From the NCBI GenBank assembly GCA_040349255.1, contig JBEQUE010000161.1, positions 7,368 to 71,367 on the forward strand: a DNA stretch of 64,000 bases. The letters are read 5' to 3'. Below the pieces are notes generated by a model. The model worked only from the letters and a program-made list of their open reading frames with translations, was not told the origin of the DNA and made no database searches. Below are positions 47,389-55,655 of the stretch, one piece after another. Made by a program: the position numbers and the translations under genes. Position 1 is the stretch's first letter. Every line of letters starts with the position of its first letter. The stretch comes from DATMER01 sp040349255 (GTDB lineage: Bacteria; Acidobacteriota; Thermoanaerobaculia; Multivoradales; UBA5704).

Positions 47389-48698
47389 GCCGTCCAATCC
47401 TTTCTCTGACTCCGCCACTCTTCCAGGCGCTGACGGTGGGCCGGCGTGAACACGACTTCGGGTCGGGCGCGGCGCACTCCGGAGATCGCCTCGTCCACGC
47501 TGGCGGCGCGGCCCGACGCCATCAGGCAGGCCGCGGAGACGATCGCGCCTCGCCCGTAGCCGAGCGCGCAGAACAGGAGCGTCGGGCGCTCCGCGGCGAG
47601 CTCCTCGACGGCAGCTACGGCGTCGTCGATCTGCTCCACGGTCGGCGGCAGGAGGTCGAGCATCGGCGCCGCGCGGTAGGCCACCCCCTCGCGGTCGACC
47701 GGCAGCTCGGCGGCGAGATCGACCAGCGAGCGCGCTCTGGCCGCCTGGCGCTCGCGGCGCGTCGGGATGCGGCCGAGCAGGACCCCGCCGCCGATCTCCG
47801 CGGGCGCCGGCTTGCGCCGGGTCCACAGGCGCGAGTTGATCCAGGCGCCGGCGAGGTAGGGGAACAGAAGCCAGAACGCCGGCGCCGGGATTCGGCCGTC
47901 CTCCTTGCGGAACAGCGAGGCATCTCCGAGCAGATAGATCATCGCCACCAGGACCAGGGCCCCGCCGGGCCAGAGCAGCAGCCAGCCCCAGCCGCCCAGG
48001 ACGGGTCCGGCCACGGAGAGCGCCGCTCCCGGGATCAGATAGGCGACGGCGAGCCGCAGGCGCTTCGGTTCCCGTGAGAGGTGCGCCGCGCCTGTACGGG
48101 CATTCTCGGGGATCAGCCAGAGACAGAACAGACCGGCCCACAGGCCCGTCGGAACGTCGATGAAGTGGTGCTGCCAGGTGGTCAGCACCGAGATTCCGAT
48201 CAGGGCGAACCAGACGTGGAGGAGCGCGCGGCCGGCGCGCCCGAGGTGGGCGGCGTAGCGCACCCACAGGAGGATCAGCAGGGCGATATGCAGCGAAGGA
48301 GCCTGGTTGAACGGCTTGTCGAAGCTCACCAGCGCCGTGAACATCGCGCCGAAGGCGCCCTCGATCGCTGGCGGGCGGGAAAAGCTGAAGCGCAGTGGAA
48401 AGGCAAGAAAGCAGGCGACGCAGACGAGCTGCGCCGCGAGGAGCCGCCGGGCGTGCGCCGAGAGCTCCTGTCGCGTGGCGCAGACGAAGAGCGAGCCGGC
48501 ATAGAGGAGATCGATCGACCAGTAGGGGACGATGGTCCAGGCCAGGAACGGGATGTGCCGCTCCCAGCCGAAGACGACCGAGCCGACGTCGACGCGCCGG
48601 CTCGCCAGCCAGTTGGCGAAGCCGTAGGAGGCGAAGAAGAACGGCCCGAGGAAGGCCAGCCAGAGCGCCGCGGCCTTCCACGGCCGCGGTCCTGTCAC
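47367..48698 (-). CDS. PAP2 phosphatase fused to dual-specificity phosphatase (YnbD-like)
   Basis: A 443-aa membrane protein. The N-terminal part is a PAP2-superfamily lipid phosphatase with PSLH and TTWQHHFIDVPTG (the His and Asp of the third motif) among TM helices. The C-terminal 150 residues form a cysteine-phosphatase domain with CALGYGRGA, matching CxxGxxR. The histidine that usually precedes the catalytic Cys is Phe here (LLFCALG). E. coli YnbD has the same two-domain plan. It would dephosphorylate a lipid phosphate or lipid-head intermediate at the membrane. It overlaps both neighbours. Confidence 0.9.
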   Translation of the reverse strand: MTGPRPWKAAALWLAFLGPFFFASYGFANWLASRRVDVGSVVFGWERHIPFLAWTIVPYWSIDLLYAGSLFVCATRQELSAHARRLLAAQLVCVACFLAFPLRFSFSRPPAIEGAFGAMFTALVSFDKPFNQAPSLHIALLILLWVRYAAHLGRAGRALLHVWFALIGISVLTTWQHHFIDVPTGLWAGLFCLWLIPENARTGAAHLSREPKRLRLAVAYLIPGAALSVAGPVLGGWGWLLLWPGGALVLVAMIYLLGDASLFRKEDGRIPAPAFWLLFPYLAGAWINSRLWTRRKPAPAEIGGGVLLGRIPTRRERQAARARSLVDLAAELPVDREGVAYRAAPMLDLLPPTVEQIDDAVAAVEELAAERPTLLFCALGYGRGAIVSAACLMASGRAASVDEAISGVRRARPEVVFTPAHRQRLEEWRSQRKDWTAWRASTI

Positions 48699-50437
48699 CT
48701 TTCCACCCGCTCGGCCAGCGAGACGGAGAAGATCCCCCAGCGATCGATCCGCTGGTCGAGCTTGCGGAAGCCCGCCGCCTCGACGAGCTGATCCATCTCG
48801 CGCTGGGTCCGCCGCCGCATGATCCAGGGCTGCCCGTCCCGATGCGAGGCGAGAACGCGGGCGATGAATTCGAGCTGCGGGTGCCAGGGCTGGTTGGTGT
48901 AGACCAGGTATCCCCCCGGCTCGACGGCGCGGGCCAGTCCGGCGAGGGAGCGGCGCACCCTGGCATTATCCGGAAACAGCTCGTAGAGGCCGGAGACCAC
49001 CCCCACGGTGCGATCGCCGGGGATCTCGGCGAGAGAGGCCGGGTCGAAGGCGTCGCCGCGCACGAACGACGCGCGCTCCGCCAGGCCCATCTCGGCGATC
49101 AGCGCCCGGCCGCGCTCGACGTTCTGCTCGCTCCAGTCCCGCAGCAGCGCCGAGCCCTGGGAAAACCTTGCCAGCGCCGCCAGGACGTAGCGCCCGTGGC
49201 CCGCCGCAATATCGACCAGCCGCACCGGCCGGCCGGCGGCGCGCAGGCGCTCGAAGGCCTCGGCCAGCAGGGCCTCCAGGTGGAGCCTCCGCACCCGGAT
49301 GCCCCGCCATCCGATGCTGCCCAGGTAGGCGGCGTCGAAGAGCCGGCCGACCGGCGTCGTCCCGGACGGCCGGTTGCGGTAGACATAGTCGAGCGTGCTG
49401 CCCGAATCGAATCCGGTCGTAAGGCCGAGCCGGATGCCTTCGGACAGCCGGCCGAGGCTGCCGAGCGCGCCCCGCGTGACCGCGAAGCCCAGCCCGCGGA
49501 GCGCCGGCGCGGGAGCCCTCAGCCGGTCGAACTCCGCCCGTGTGAAGCCGCGCTCGTCGGCGTCGAGGAGCGCCGGGAGCGCGGGCGGCTCCGCGAACCT
49601 CGCCTCGATGAACCCGCGCGCCTTGGCGAGTGCCAGATGACGGTCCTTCTCGCCCAGGGTGTCGTGGAAGAAACCCGGGAGCTCGTGGATCTCCTTGGGC
49701 GCCGAGCCGAGGCGCTCGTAGAACTCCCGCTGCGGCTTCTTGTGCACCACCCAGTCCGCGCCGGAGACGAGCACCTGGATCGGCGTCTGGATGGCCGGCG
49801 CGTCGGCGATCAGCCGCGTCGAGGTATCGAACAGATCGATCAGGATGTTGACCGCGATGGCGCGGGTGATCAGCGGGTCGGACTGATAGCTCGCGATGCG
49901 CTCGGGATCGTGGGTGAGGAGCTTCGCCTTGACATAGGACTGGACGAACGACGGGTCCTTGAGCTTGAGCAGCATCCGCAGGCCGGGGATGGCGAACGGG
50001 ATGTAGAGCTTCACCCGGAAGGCCGGCGCGGCCAGCACGGCGCACCGCACGCCGGGCGCGTAATCGTGCAGCCACGCCGCCGCGAGCACCGCTCCCACGC
50101 TCTGCGCCACCACCGCGATGTCCTGCGGCGCATAGCCATGGGACGATCCGAGGTGGCGCACGAAAGCGTCGGCGTCCTGGACCAGTCGGCCGAAATTCTC
50201 GGCCCACCCGCGCTCTCCGGGCGAGCGGCCGTGGCCGCGGGCGTCCCAGGCGAACATCTCATACGAGGGCAGCTCGAGGCCGTCGACCACGTCCTGCAGA
50301 CGTCCCGAGTGCTCATGCCCGCGGTGAAAGAGGACGACGGCGCGCCGCGGACCGTCCGCGGAGACCGCAGGCCAGCGGCGGTAGAACAGCTCGGTCCCGT
50401 CGGTTGAGGCGAAGCGCTCTTCGCTGGCATTCCGCAT
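48695..50437 (-). CDS. Bifunctional alpha/beta-hydrolase and SAM methyltransferase (YnbC-like)
   Basis: A 580-aa two-domain protein; the ATG of MRNASEERFAS follows AAGGAGG. Residues 1-280 are a lysophospholipase/monoglyceride-lipase-type hydrolase (VVLFHRGHEHSGR, WDARGHGRSPGERG, nucleophile elbow AQSVGA). Residues 330-580 are a class I methyltransferase (LVDIAAGHGRYVLAAL, then VVSGLYELFPDN and VEPGGYLVYTNQPWHPQLE). The same fusion is E. coli YnbC. It is the first gene of the operon; its 3' end overlaps the YnbD-like gene by 4 nt. Likely acts on the phospholipid made by the partner enzymes. Confidence 0.9.
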   Translation of the reverse strand: MRNASEERFASTDGTELFYRRWPAVSADGPRRAVVLFHRGHEHSGRLQDVVDGLELPSYEMFAWDARGHGRSPGERGWAENFGRLVQDADAFVRHLGSSHGYAPQDIAVVAQSVGAVLAAAWLHDYAPGVRCAVLAAPAFRVKLYIPFAIPGLRMLLKLKDPSFVQSYVKAKLLTHDPERIASYQSDPLITRAIAVNILIDLFDTSTRLIADAPAIQTPIQVLVSGADWVVHKKPQREFYERLGSAPKEIHELPGFFHDTLGEKDRHLALAKARGFIEARFAEPPALPALLDADERGFTRAEFDRLRAPAPALRGLGFAVTRGALGSLGRLSEGIRLGLTTGFDSGSTLDYVYRNRPSGTTPVGRLFDAAYLGSIGWRGIRVRRLHLEALLAEAFERLRAAGRPVRLVDIAAGHGRYVLAALARFSQGSALLRDWSEQNVERGRALIAEMGLAERASFVRGDAFDPASLAEIPGDRTVGVVSGLYELFPDNARVRRSLAGLARAVEPGGYLVYTNQPWHPQLEFIARVLASHRDGQPWIMRRRTQREMDQLVEAAGFRKLDQRIDRWGIFSVSLAERVER

Positions 50438-50483
50438 CGTGGCCTCCTTGGCGATCGATTTTAAAACATTCTTGCCGCCTTTA

Positions 50484-50499
50484 CCGAGCCGCGGCTCGG
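50484..50499. promoter_or_regulatory. 16-bp perfect palindrome upstream of the ynb-like operon
   Basis: CCGAGCCGCGGCTCGG sits 47 nt before the YnbC-like start (minus strand) and 53 nt before the divergent plus-strand gene, with a TTTTAAAAT stretch between it and the operon. This is a plausible operator, though a single occurrence. Confidence 0.4.
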
Positions 50500-50551
50500 C
50501 CCCGGCCCCTGCGCCAACCGCGAGCCGAGCGGGCCGAACGGTGAGTACATC

Positions 50552-50854
50552 ATGTCCACCTACTCGTACGCGCTCAAGAATCCCTACCTGAGCTGTCCGC
50601 AGGGCAACGCCCGGACGGTCTGCTTCGGCTATCCCTGTGTGATCGACGGGAAAGACTCGTCGCTGGCGCACTGCACCTGTCCCATCACGTACGACAGCGC
50701 GGCGTTCAAGACCCAGGGCGGCGACTGCAACGTCGCCAGTTGCTCGAACGGGCTCTGGCAGGGGGGAACGCCCGCCGAATACAAGCTGATCAACGAGATG
50801 TTCACCAAGGCGACGGGCGAGCCGCCGCCGGCGGACTGCGCGGCGGGGCAGTAG
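50552..50854 (+). CDS. Small protein with eight cysteines
   Basis: A 100-aa protein (LSCPQGNARTVCFGYPCVIDGKDSSLAHCTCPITYDS..., GGDCNVASCSNGLW, PPADCAAGQ). No signal peptide is seen in this frame, which is odd for such a Cys content; the frame is open only 29 codons further upstream without a start. No clear Shine-Dalgarno. It could be a metal-binding or disulfide-stabilised protein, or the end of a decayed secreted protein. No family recognised. Confidence 0.55.
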   Translation: MSTYSYALKNPYLSCPQGNARTVCFGYPCVIDGKDSSLAHCTCPITYDSAAFKTQGGDCNVASCSNGLWQGGTPAEYKLINEMFTKATGEPPPADCAAGQ

Positions 50855-50960
50855 GCGCAAGACCTGCGCCGGGCCGGATGGGCACCCCGGCCCGGCAGCG
50901 GTGGCGGCCCCGGTTCGGATGAGCTACTCTTGGCGGCCTGACCCGGACAAGGGAGGCCGG

Positions 50961-51785
50961 ATGCTCCAGAGATCTGCTTTCGCGACAGCCGTATTGCTGC
51001 TCCTCTTCCTCGCCTCGGACCTGCGCGCGCAGGAGCCGACGACCCTCACCTTCGGCGTCGTCGACCGCGTCCATTCCGAGAAGCTCGGCGAAGGCCGCAG
51101 GCTGAACGTCCTGCTTCCGCCCGGCTACGAAGGTTCCACCGAAAGGTTTCCGGTCCTCTATCTGCTGGACGGCTCGGCGCACGAGGATTACTTTCATGTC
51201 GCCAGTCTGATCGACTTCCTCGCGACCTACGGCGTGATGCCGAAGACCATCGTGGTCGGCATCTCGAACGTCGACCGGCAGCGCGATTTCACGTTGCCGA
51301 CGAAGGATGAGAAGGACCGCGCGAGCGCGCCCACCAGCGGCGGCGCCGAGCGGTTCGTCGGCTTTCTCGAAACCGAGCTGATCCCGTACGTGAAGGCCCA
51401 CTACCGCACGACCGGCGACTCCATCCTGATCGGGCAGTCCCTGGGCGGGCTGCTGGCGACCGAGATCCTCCTCGAAAAGCCCGGTTTGTTCGGGAAATAC
51501 GTGATCGTCAGCCCGAGCCTCTGGTGGAACAAGGAGACCCTGATCCGGAGCGCCGGCGAGCTCATGAAGAAGAACCAGGCCGCGGACCGGGAGGTCTACA
51601 TCTCGGTGGGCGACGAGCATCCCGAGATGAAGGCGACGGTCCAGACTCTCGTCGAAAGGCTCAAGGAGAGCCGCTGGCCCGGCTTGAAATACCATTACGA
51701 CTACCTGGCCGACGAGAATCACGCCACGTCGCTGCACATCAGCGTCTACAACGCCATGAAGGCCTTCTACCGGAAGCCGGAGTAG
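50961..51785 (+). CDS. Secreted alpha/beta-hydrolase esterase (esterase D/BesA-like)
   Basis: A 274-aa protein; the ATG after GGGAGG gives a signal peptide (MLQRSAFATAVLLLLFLASDLRAQ), so the upstream in-frame ATG is rejected. The putative esterase fold has VLYLLDGSAHEDYFHV, the nucleophile elbow IGQSLGGLLA, SPSLWWNKETL (family signature) and the catalytic His in DENHATSLH. Relatives include ferri-siderophore esterases and tributyrin-type esterases. Substrate unknown. Confidence 0.9.
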   Translation: MLQRSAFATAVLLLLFLASDLRAQEPTTLTFGVVDRVHSEKLGEGRRLNVLLPPGYEGSTERFPVLYLLDGSAHEDYFHVASLIDFLATYGVMPKTIVVGISNVDRQRDFTLPTKDEKDRASAPTSGGAERFVGFLETELIPYVKAHYRTTGDSILIGQSLGGLLATEILLEKPGLFGKYVIVSPSLWWNKETLIRSAGELMKKNQAADREVYISVGDEHPEMKATVQTLVERLKESRWPGLKYHYDYLADENHATSLHISVYNAMKAFYRKPE

Positions 51786-51789
51786 GCCC

Positions 51790-52423
51790 GTGCGCGCCAT
51801 CGTCGCGACCGAGCTGGGCGAGCCCGGGGTCCTGCGGCTCGCCGAGGCGGAGCGCCCGGCTCCGGGACCCGGGCGGGTCCTGATCCGCGTGCAGGCGGCA
51901 GGCGTCAACTTTTCGGATACGGAGCGCCGCCGCGGCGTCTACCGGCGCCCCGAGCTGCCCTGGATTCCGGGCACGGAAGGCGCGGGAGTCGTCGAGGAGG
52001 CCGGGACGGCGGTCGAACCAGGCTGGCTCGGCGAGCGTGTCGCGTTCTGGGCGATGCCGCCGGCGGTCAGCGGGACCTACGCGGAGTACGCGGTCGCTCC
52101 GGAATCGTCGCTGTTCCGGCTGGGCGATGCTGGCCCCGTTCGGCCATCTGGTCAACTACGGCGACGCCAGCGGTCCGCCGCCGCCGATCGATCCCGACCG
52201 TCTCTACGAACGCTCGCTCAAGATCAGCTCCTACACGCTGAACGTGGGCTACCGGCCCGAACGATGGGCGGCGATCCGCAAGGACCTGCTGCGCTGGGTG
52301 GAGGAGGGCCGGCTGCGCCTGAACGTCTCGACGGTCCTCCCGCTGGCCGACGCGGCCGAGGCGCACCGACTGCTCGAGTCCCGCCAGTCGGTGGGCAAGA
52401 TCGTGCTCAAGGTCTCCGCCTGA
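51790..52423 (+). pseudogene. Quinone oxidoreductase (zinc-type alcohol dehydrogenase family), internally deleted and frameshifted
   Basis: The first ~110 codons encode the GroES-like half of a quinone reductase (MRAIVATELGEPGVLRLAE, GRVLIRVQAAGVNFSDTERRRG, IPGTEGAGVVEEAG). Near 52125 the reading switches by one base to the family C-terminus (AMLAPFGHLVNYGDASGPPPPIDPDRLYERSLKI... VLPLADAAEAHRLLESRQSVGKIVLKV). The whole NAD(P)H-binding Rossmann segment, about 115 residues including the GxGxxG loop, is absent at the junction. The remaining halves could not form an enzyme. Confidence 0.85.
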
Positions 52424-52461
52424 GGCGGTACAATGCGCCGAACCTTCAGGGAGGAGCTTTC

Positions 52462-53061
52462 ATGTCCGACGATCAGCAGCCCTTCATCAAACTGCCCACG
52501 GATGAGGAGATGCTCGCCCGGCGCCAGTCCGGGATGAAGCCGACCTACAACTTCGGATTCATCGGCGGCATGTCGCGCCTGCTCGCCGCGCACGAGCGCA
52601 TCGGCAAGGCCCTGCAGGGCGCGTTCTACGAGATGATGTTCGCTCCCGGCGCGCTCAGCCGGGCCGAGCGGGAGATGCTCGCGGCGGTCGCCTCGGCGGC
52701 CCAGGACTGCGAGTACTGAACGGAGTCTCACGCAGAGTTTCTGCGTGTCGAAGAGAACGATCCGGAGCTCGTCGAGGCGATCAAGCAGCACCGCTGGCGC
52801 GAGCTGGCCCATCTCACGCCGCGGCAGCGCGCGCTCTGCACGCTGGCCGAGAAGATAACCCTCAAGCCGCGGGAGATGACGGCCGAGGACTGGCAGCCGC
52901 TGCGCGACGCCGGGCTCGATGAGCAGGGGCTGCTCGAGGCAGCCCACGTCGTGGCGATCTTCAACTACTTCCCGCGCATGGCCGACGGGTTCGGGCTCAA
53001 ACCCGATCCCCGGCTCCTCGAGGCCGCGGCGACCGGCGTCCCCTTGAAGCGGATCGACTAG
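52462..53061 (+). CDS. AhpD-like (peroxidase-related, CMD family) predicted selenoprotein with in-frame UGA
   Basis: A 199-aa protein if the TGA at 52717-52719 is read as selenocysteine. The family motif CxYCxxSHxxF appears as C83-E-Y-U86-T-E-S-H90-A-E-F. Both sides of the TGA are in one frame and match the family without a shift: EREMLAAVASAAQDCEY before it, TESHAEFLRVEEN to IFNYFPRMADGFGL after it. A perfect hairpin follows at SECIS distance. AhpD-type proteins reduce peroxides or disulfides through this redox pair; Cys-to-Sec replacement is known in the family. GGGAGGAG precedes the ATG. The alternative is a nonsense mutation, since the neighbour gene is decayed. Confidence 0.8.
52729..52747 (+). 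promoter_or_regulatory. Bacterial SECIS element
   Basis: CACGCAGA-GTT-TCTGCGTG is a perfect 8-bp stem with a 3-nt apical loop beginning with G. The loop starts 17 nt after the TGA, within the 16-37 nt window described for bacterial SECIS, and the loop G is the expected SelB contact. Confidence 0.75.
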
Positions 53062-53067
53062 ACGCGC

Positions 53068-55197
53068 TCAGCGGCGCGTGACGGCGCCGACATCGCCGGT
53101 CACCACGAGCGCGAACGGCTGCCGGCCGCGCGGCACGTTGGCGGGGCGGATCGTCACGGTGTAGGTGCCCGGCTCGGGATGGTCGAGCTGCACCTGCTCC
53201 ACGGTGTTGAGCCGGTCCGGGCTCCCGCCGCTGCCGCTGGCCCCCGATTCGCCGTCTTCGAAAACGTTTCCGAGCCAGACCTCTCCCTGCGGGCCCGTGA
53301 CGGCGAGGTCGAGATCGTTCACGAGATTGCGATCCGCGGCCGGCGTCGAGGGGTAGTCGGTCCAGACGAGCGTCACCTTGAGCGGCCCGGAGCCGCTCCC
53401 GACCTTGAACTTGATCGACTGGCTCTTTCTCTGGCCGGTCCGGAAACCTTTCTGGTCGTCGACCATCTGGAGCTTGCGGTCCTGGCCCTCGAAGTAGAGC
53501 GCGTTGTCCAGGAGCACGCGCCCCCACCCCTGGCAGCGGGCCAGGACCGGGAAGAAGCCGAGGCCGGTCATCGGCACGGCGGAATTGATCAGCGTCGCCT
53601 TGAGCAGCGCGGCGGAAGGTTTGAGGCCGGGGCCGGAGCCCTGCCGCCCACCGGGATACCAGCCGTCGGTGTAGTACTGCCGGATCAGCGCGGTCAGACC
53701 CGTGGCTCCGGGCGCGGACATGCTGGTGCCGCTGAGGGGCTGGGAGGAGCAGTTGTTCGTGGTCACGTTGCCGTCGTTGTTCGCGGAGACGATGTTGACT
53801 CCAGGCACGGTGACGTCGGGCTTGATGCGGCCGTCGGCCGTGGGGCCGCAGCTCGAGAAGCTGGCGAGCTCCATGGCCCGCTCGCCGCGCAGGGTGGCCC
53901 CGACCGCTACGCCGTTCTTCGCGGTGGACGGGCTGCCGACCTTGCCCGGCAGGAAGCTGCCGTCGTTGCCGGCCGCGAAGAAGATCAGGAAATCCTTGTG
54001 CTTCCACATGAACTCGTCGACGTCCTGGCTGCCCGACGAGTAGTCGTTCTGCACCTCCGCGGCCTCCCGGTCGCCCCAGGAGTTGGAGTGGAGCCGGGCG
54101 CCCTGGTCGTAGGCCTGCTGGAAGATGGGATTGAGGTCCACCACCGGGCAGCCGAGTCCCGGCAGGTCGCCGCAGGGGTCGATGCGGAACCCGGCGTCCT
54201 GGATCACGAGGCGGGCGCCTGGGGCCATGCCGTCGGCCGGGTCGTGGGCGAGCGGGTGCGCCAGGTCGTCGCCCGCGATCGTCCCGGCCACGTGGGTGCC
54301 ATGGTCGTGGGTGTCCCACTCGCGGTCCGTGATCCCGTCGGCGCACTCGTTCTCGGCGAGGAAGTCCACCGCCACGATCTTGCGGTGCTCGCGGTCGACC
54401 GCCTTGCCGCGGTTGCAGGCGTTGGTGGCGGGCAGCCCGCGCGCCGGGTCCTCAAACCAGCACATGTCGGGGTCGATGCCGGTGTCGATCACACCCGCGA
54501 TCTGCCCCTCGCCGTAGATCCCCTGGTCGAAGATCGGCGTCGCTTCGCCGCCGTCGAGCCCGGACTGTCCGACCCAGATGGTGGTGTCGTTGAGCAGGAT
54601 CCGGCGCGCCTCGACGTCGATCCAGAACACCTCGCCGAGGCGGGCGAGGTCCTCCCGATGCCCGGCGATCTCGCTCTCGGTCATCAGCAGGCGGATGCGC
54701 GAGAAGAACGAGCCCTGGCCCCAGCCGACCACCCCGGCGATGCCCAGGTCGTCGTGGATCCGGCGCGCGAGGTCCCGGACGTCGGCGTCGGGGAAGACGT
54801 GGAGCATGACGATCCGGCGAGCCTCGGGCGACGCCTTGGCGGCCGCCCGCATGGCGGAGACCTGCGGCGACATCTTGTAGGCCGGCCGGTAGGGGCCGGT
54901 CCAGCTCGCGCCGAACGCCTGGGCCTGGCGTCGCGCTCCGGCGGGCATCCTGACCAGGAAGGCGTTCTCGGGCAGATAGGCGTAGACGCGCAGGCTGGCC
55001 TCGCGGAGCGCTCTCTCCTGCCTCTCGGTGACCGGGCCGGGGAACTGGACCAGGACGATCTCGCCGGCGGTCCCATCGACGGCCTCGACCTCCGGCAACG
55101 GACGGCTCGTGTCGATGGTCCCGGACTTCAGGAGGATCCCTTCGGCATGGACGAGGCTCGCGGCAAGGAAGAGACCGAACGCCAGAGATTTCTTCAT
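53068..55197 (-). CDS. Secreted S8 subtilisin-like serine protease
   Basis: A 709-aa protein with signal peptide MKKSLAFGLFLAASLVHA. An I9-like N-terminal region (VQFPGPVTERQERALREASLRVYAYLPENAFLVRMP) precedes the S8 domain. Its triad lies in IAGVIDTGIDPDM (Asp), HDHGTHVAGTIAG (His) and LSGTSMSAPGATGLTALI (Ser). The C-terminal beta domain (VKVTLVWTDYPSTP, VEQVQLDHPEPGTYTVTIRPANVPRG) is like those of other large bacterial subtilases. A TAGAAT box ends 6 nt before the ATG with no ribosome site, so the transcript may be leaderless. It resembles the second subtilase in this cluster. Confidence 0.92.
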   Translation of the reverse strand: MKKSLAFGLFLAASLVHAEGILLKSGTIDTSRPLPEVEAVDGTAGEIVLVQFPGPVTERQERALREASLRVYAYLPENAFLVRMPAGARRQAQAFGASWTGPYRPAYKMSPQVSAMRAAAKASPEARRIVMLHVFPDADVRDLARRIHDDLGIAGVVGWGQGSFFSRIRLLMTESEIAGHREDLARLGEVFWIDVEARRILLNDTTIWVGQSGLDGGEATPIFDQGIYGEGQIAGVIDTGIDPDMCWFEDPARGLPATNACNRGKAVDREHRKIVAVDFLAENECADGITDREWDTHDHGTHVAGTIAGDDLAHPLAHDPADGMAPGARLVIQDAGFRIDPCGDLPGLGCPVVDLNPIFQQAYDQGARLHSNSWGDREAAEVQNDYSSGSQDVDEFMWKHKDFLIFFAAGNDGSFLPGKVGSPSTAKNGVAVGATLRGERAMELASFSSCGPTADGRIKPDVTVPGVNIVSANNDGNVTTNNCSSQPLSGTSMSAPGATGLTALIRQYYTDGWYPGGRQGSGPGLKPSAALLKATLINSAVPMTGLGFFPVLARCQGWGRVLLDNALYFEGQDRKLQMVDDQKGFRTGQRKSQSIKFKVGSGSGPLKVTLVWTDYPSTPAADRNLVNDLDLAVTGPQGEVWLGNVFEDGESGASGSGGSPDRLNTVEQVQLDHPEPGTYTVTIRPANVPRGRQPFALVVTGDVGAVTRR

Positions 55198-55274
55198 GAC
55201 CGTATTCTACGCAACCGTGAGGGGAAGGAGCGCTCCGGCGCGTTCTTCTGAGTGGATCTTCCCAGGAGGACCTG

Positions 55275-55655
55275 ATGCCCGATTCCGGATTCCCGTCTCC
55301 GACCGTCGCTCTGGAGGACCTGCTGGGAGGCGTCGTGCGAGGGGTCGTCGCCGCGCAGCGCGAGCTGGACCAGGCGGCGCTTTCTGAAACAGAGAGCCGC
55401 GTATCCCTCCCCGAAGGCGAGCTCCACCTCCGTCCGGTATGGTTCGTGTTCGAACGGACGACGCTCGACCTGGAGCTCTCGACGTTCGCCTCCGTCTCCG
55501 CCGGCAGCGCATCCAGGTTCGAATGCCGGCCGCTCGATCCCGCCGCCGTGGCGCTGCGCGGCTACGCGGCGGCCGCGGGCGCCCGGCTCCACGTCGAGAT
55601 CGCGCCGCTCGGCGCCGGCCTCCTCCGCCGCGAGGACATGGAGCCCGGCCCATGA
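55275..55655 (+). CDS. Small protein of the subtilase-flanked cluster
   Basis: A 126-aa protein after CAGGAGG. Centre: LHLRPVWFVFERTTLDLELSTFASVSAG, a beta segment of alternating hydrophobic residues, then a Gly/Ala-rich RGYAAAAGARLHVEIAPLG. No signal peptide. The layout is loosely like DUF2589-type proteins, but that match is weak. Its stop overlaps the next start (ATGA), so the two are coupled. Confidence 0.65.
   Translation: MPDSGFPSPTVALEDLLGGVVRGVVAAQRELDQAALSETESRVSLPEGELHLRPVWFVFERTTLDLELSTFASVSAGSASRFECRPLDPAAVALRGYAAAAGARLHVEIAPLGAGLLRREDMEPGP

Noticed and set aside
52717..52719. Ordinary stop codon ending an 85-aa protein
   Set aside because: The stop falls exactly at the second redox Cys position of the family, coding continues in frame, and a SECIS-like hairpin follows. 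A nonsense mutation remains possible but is less likely.
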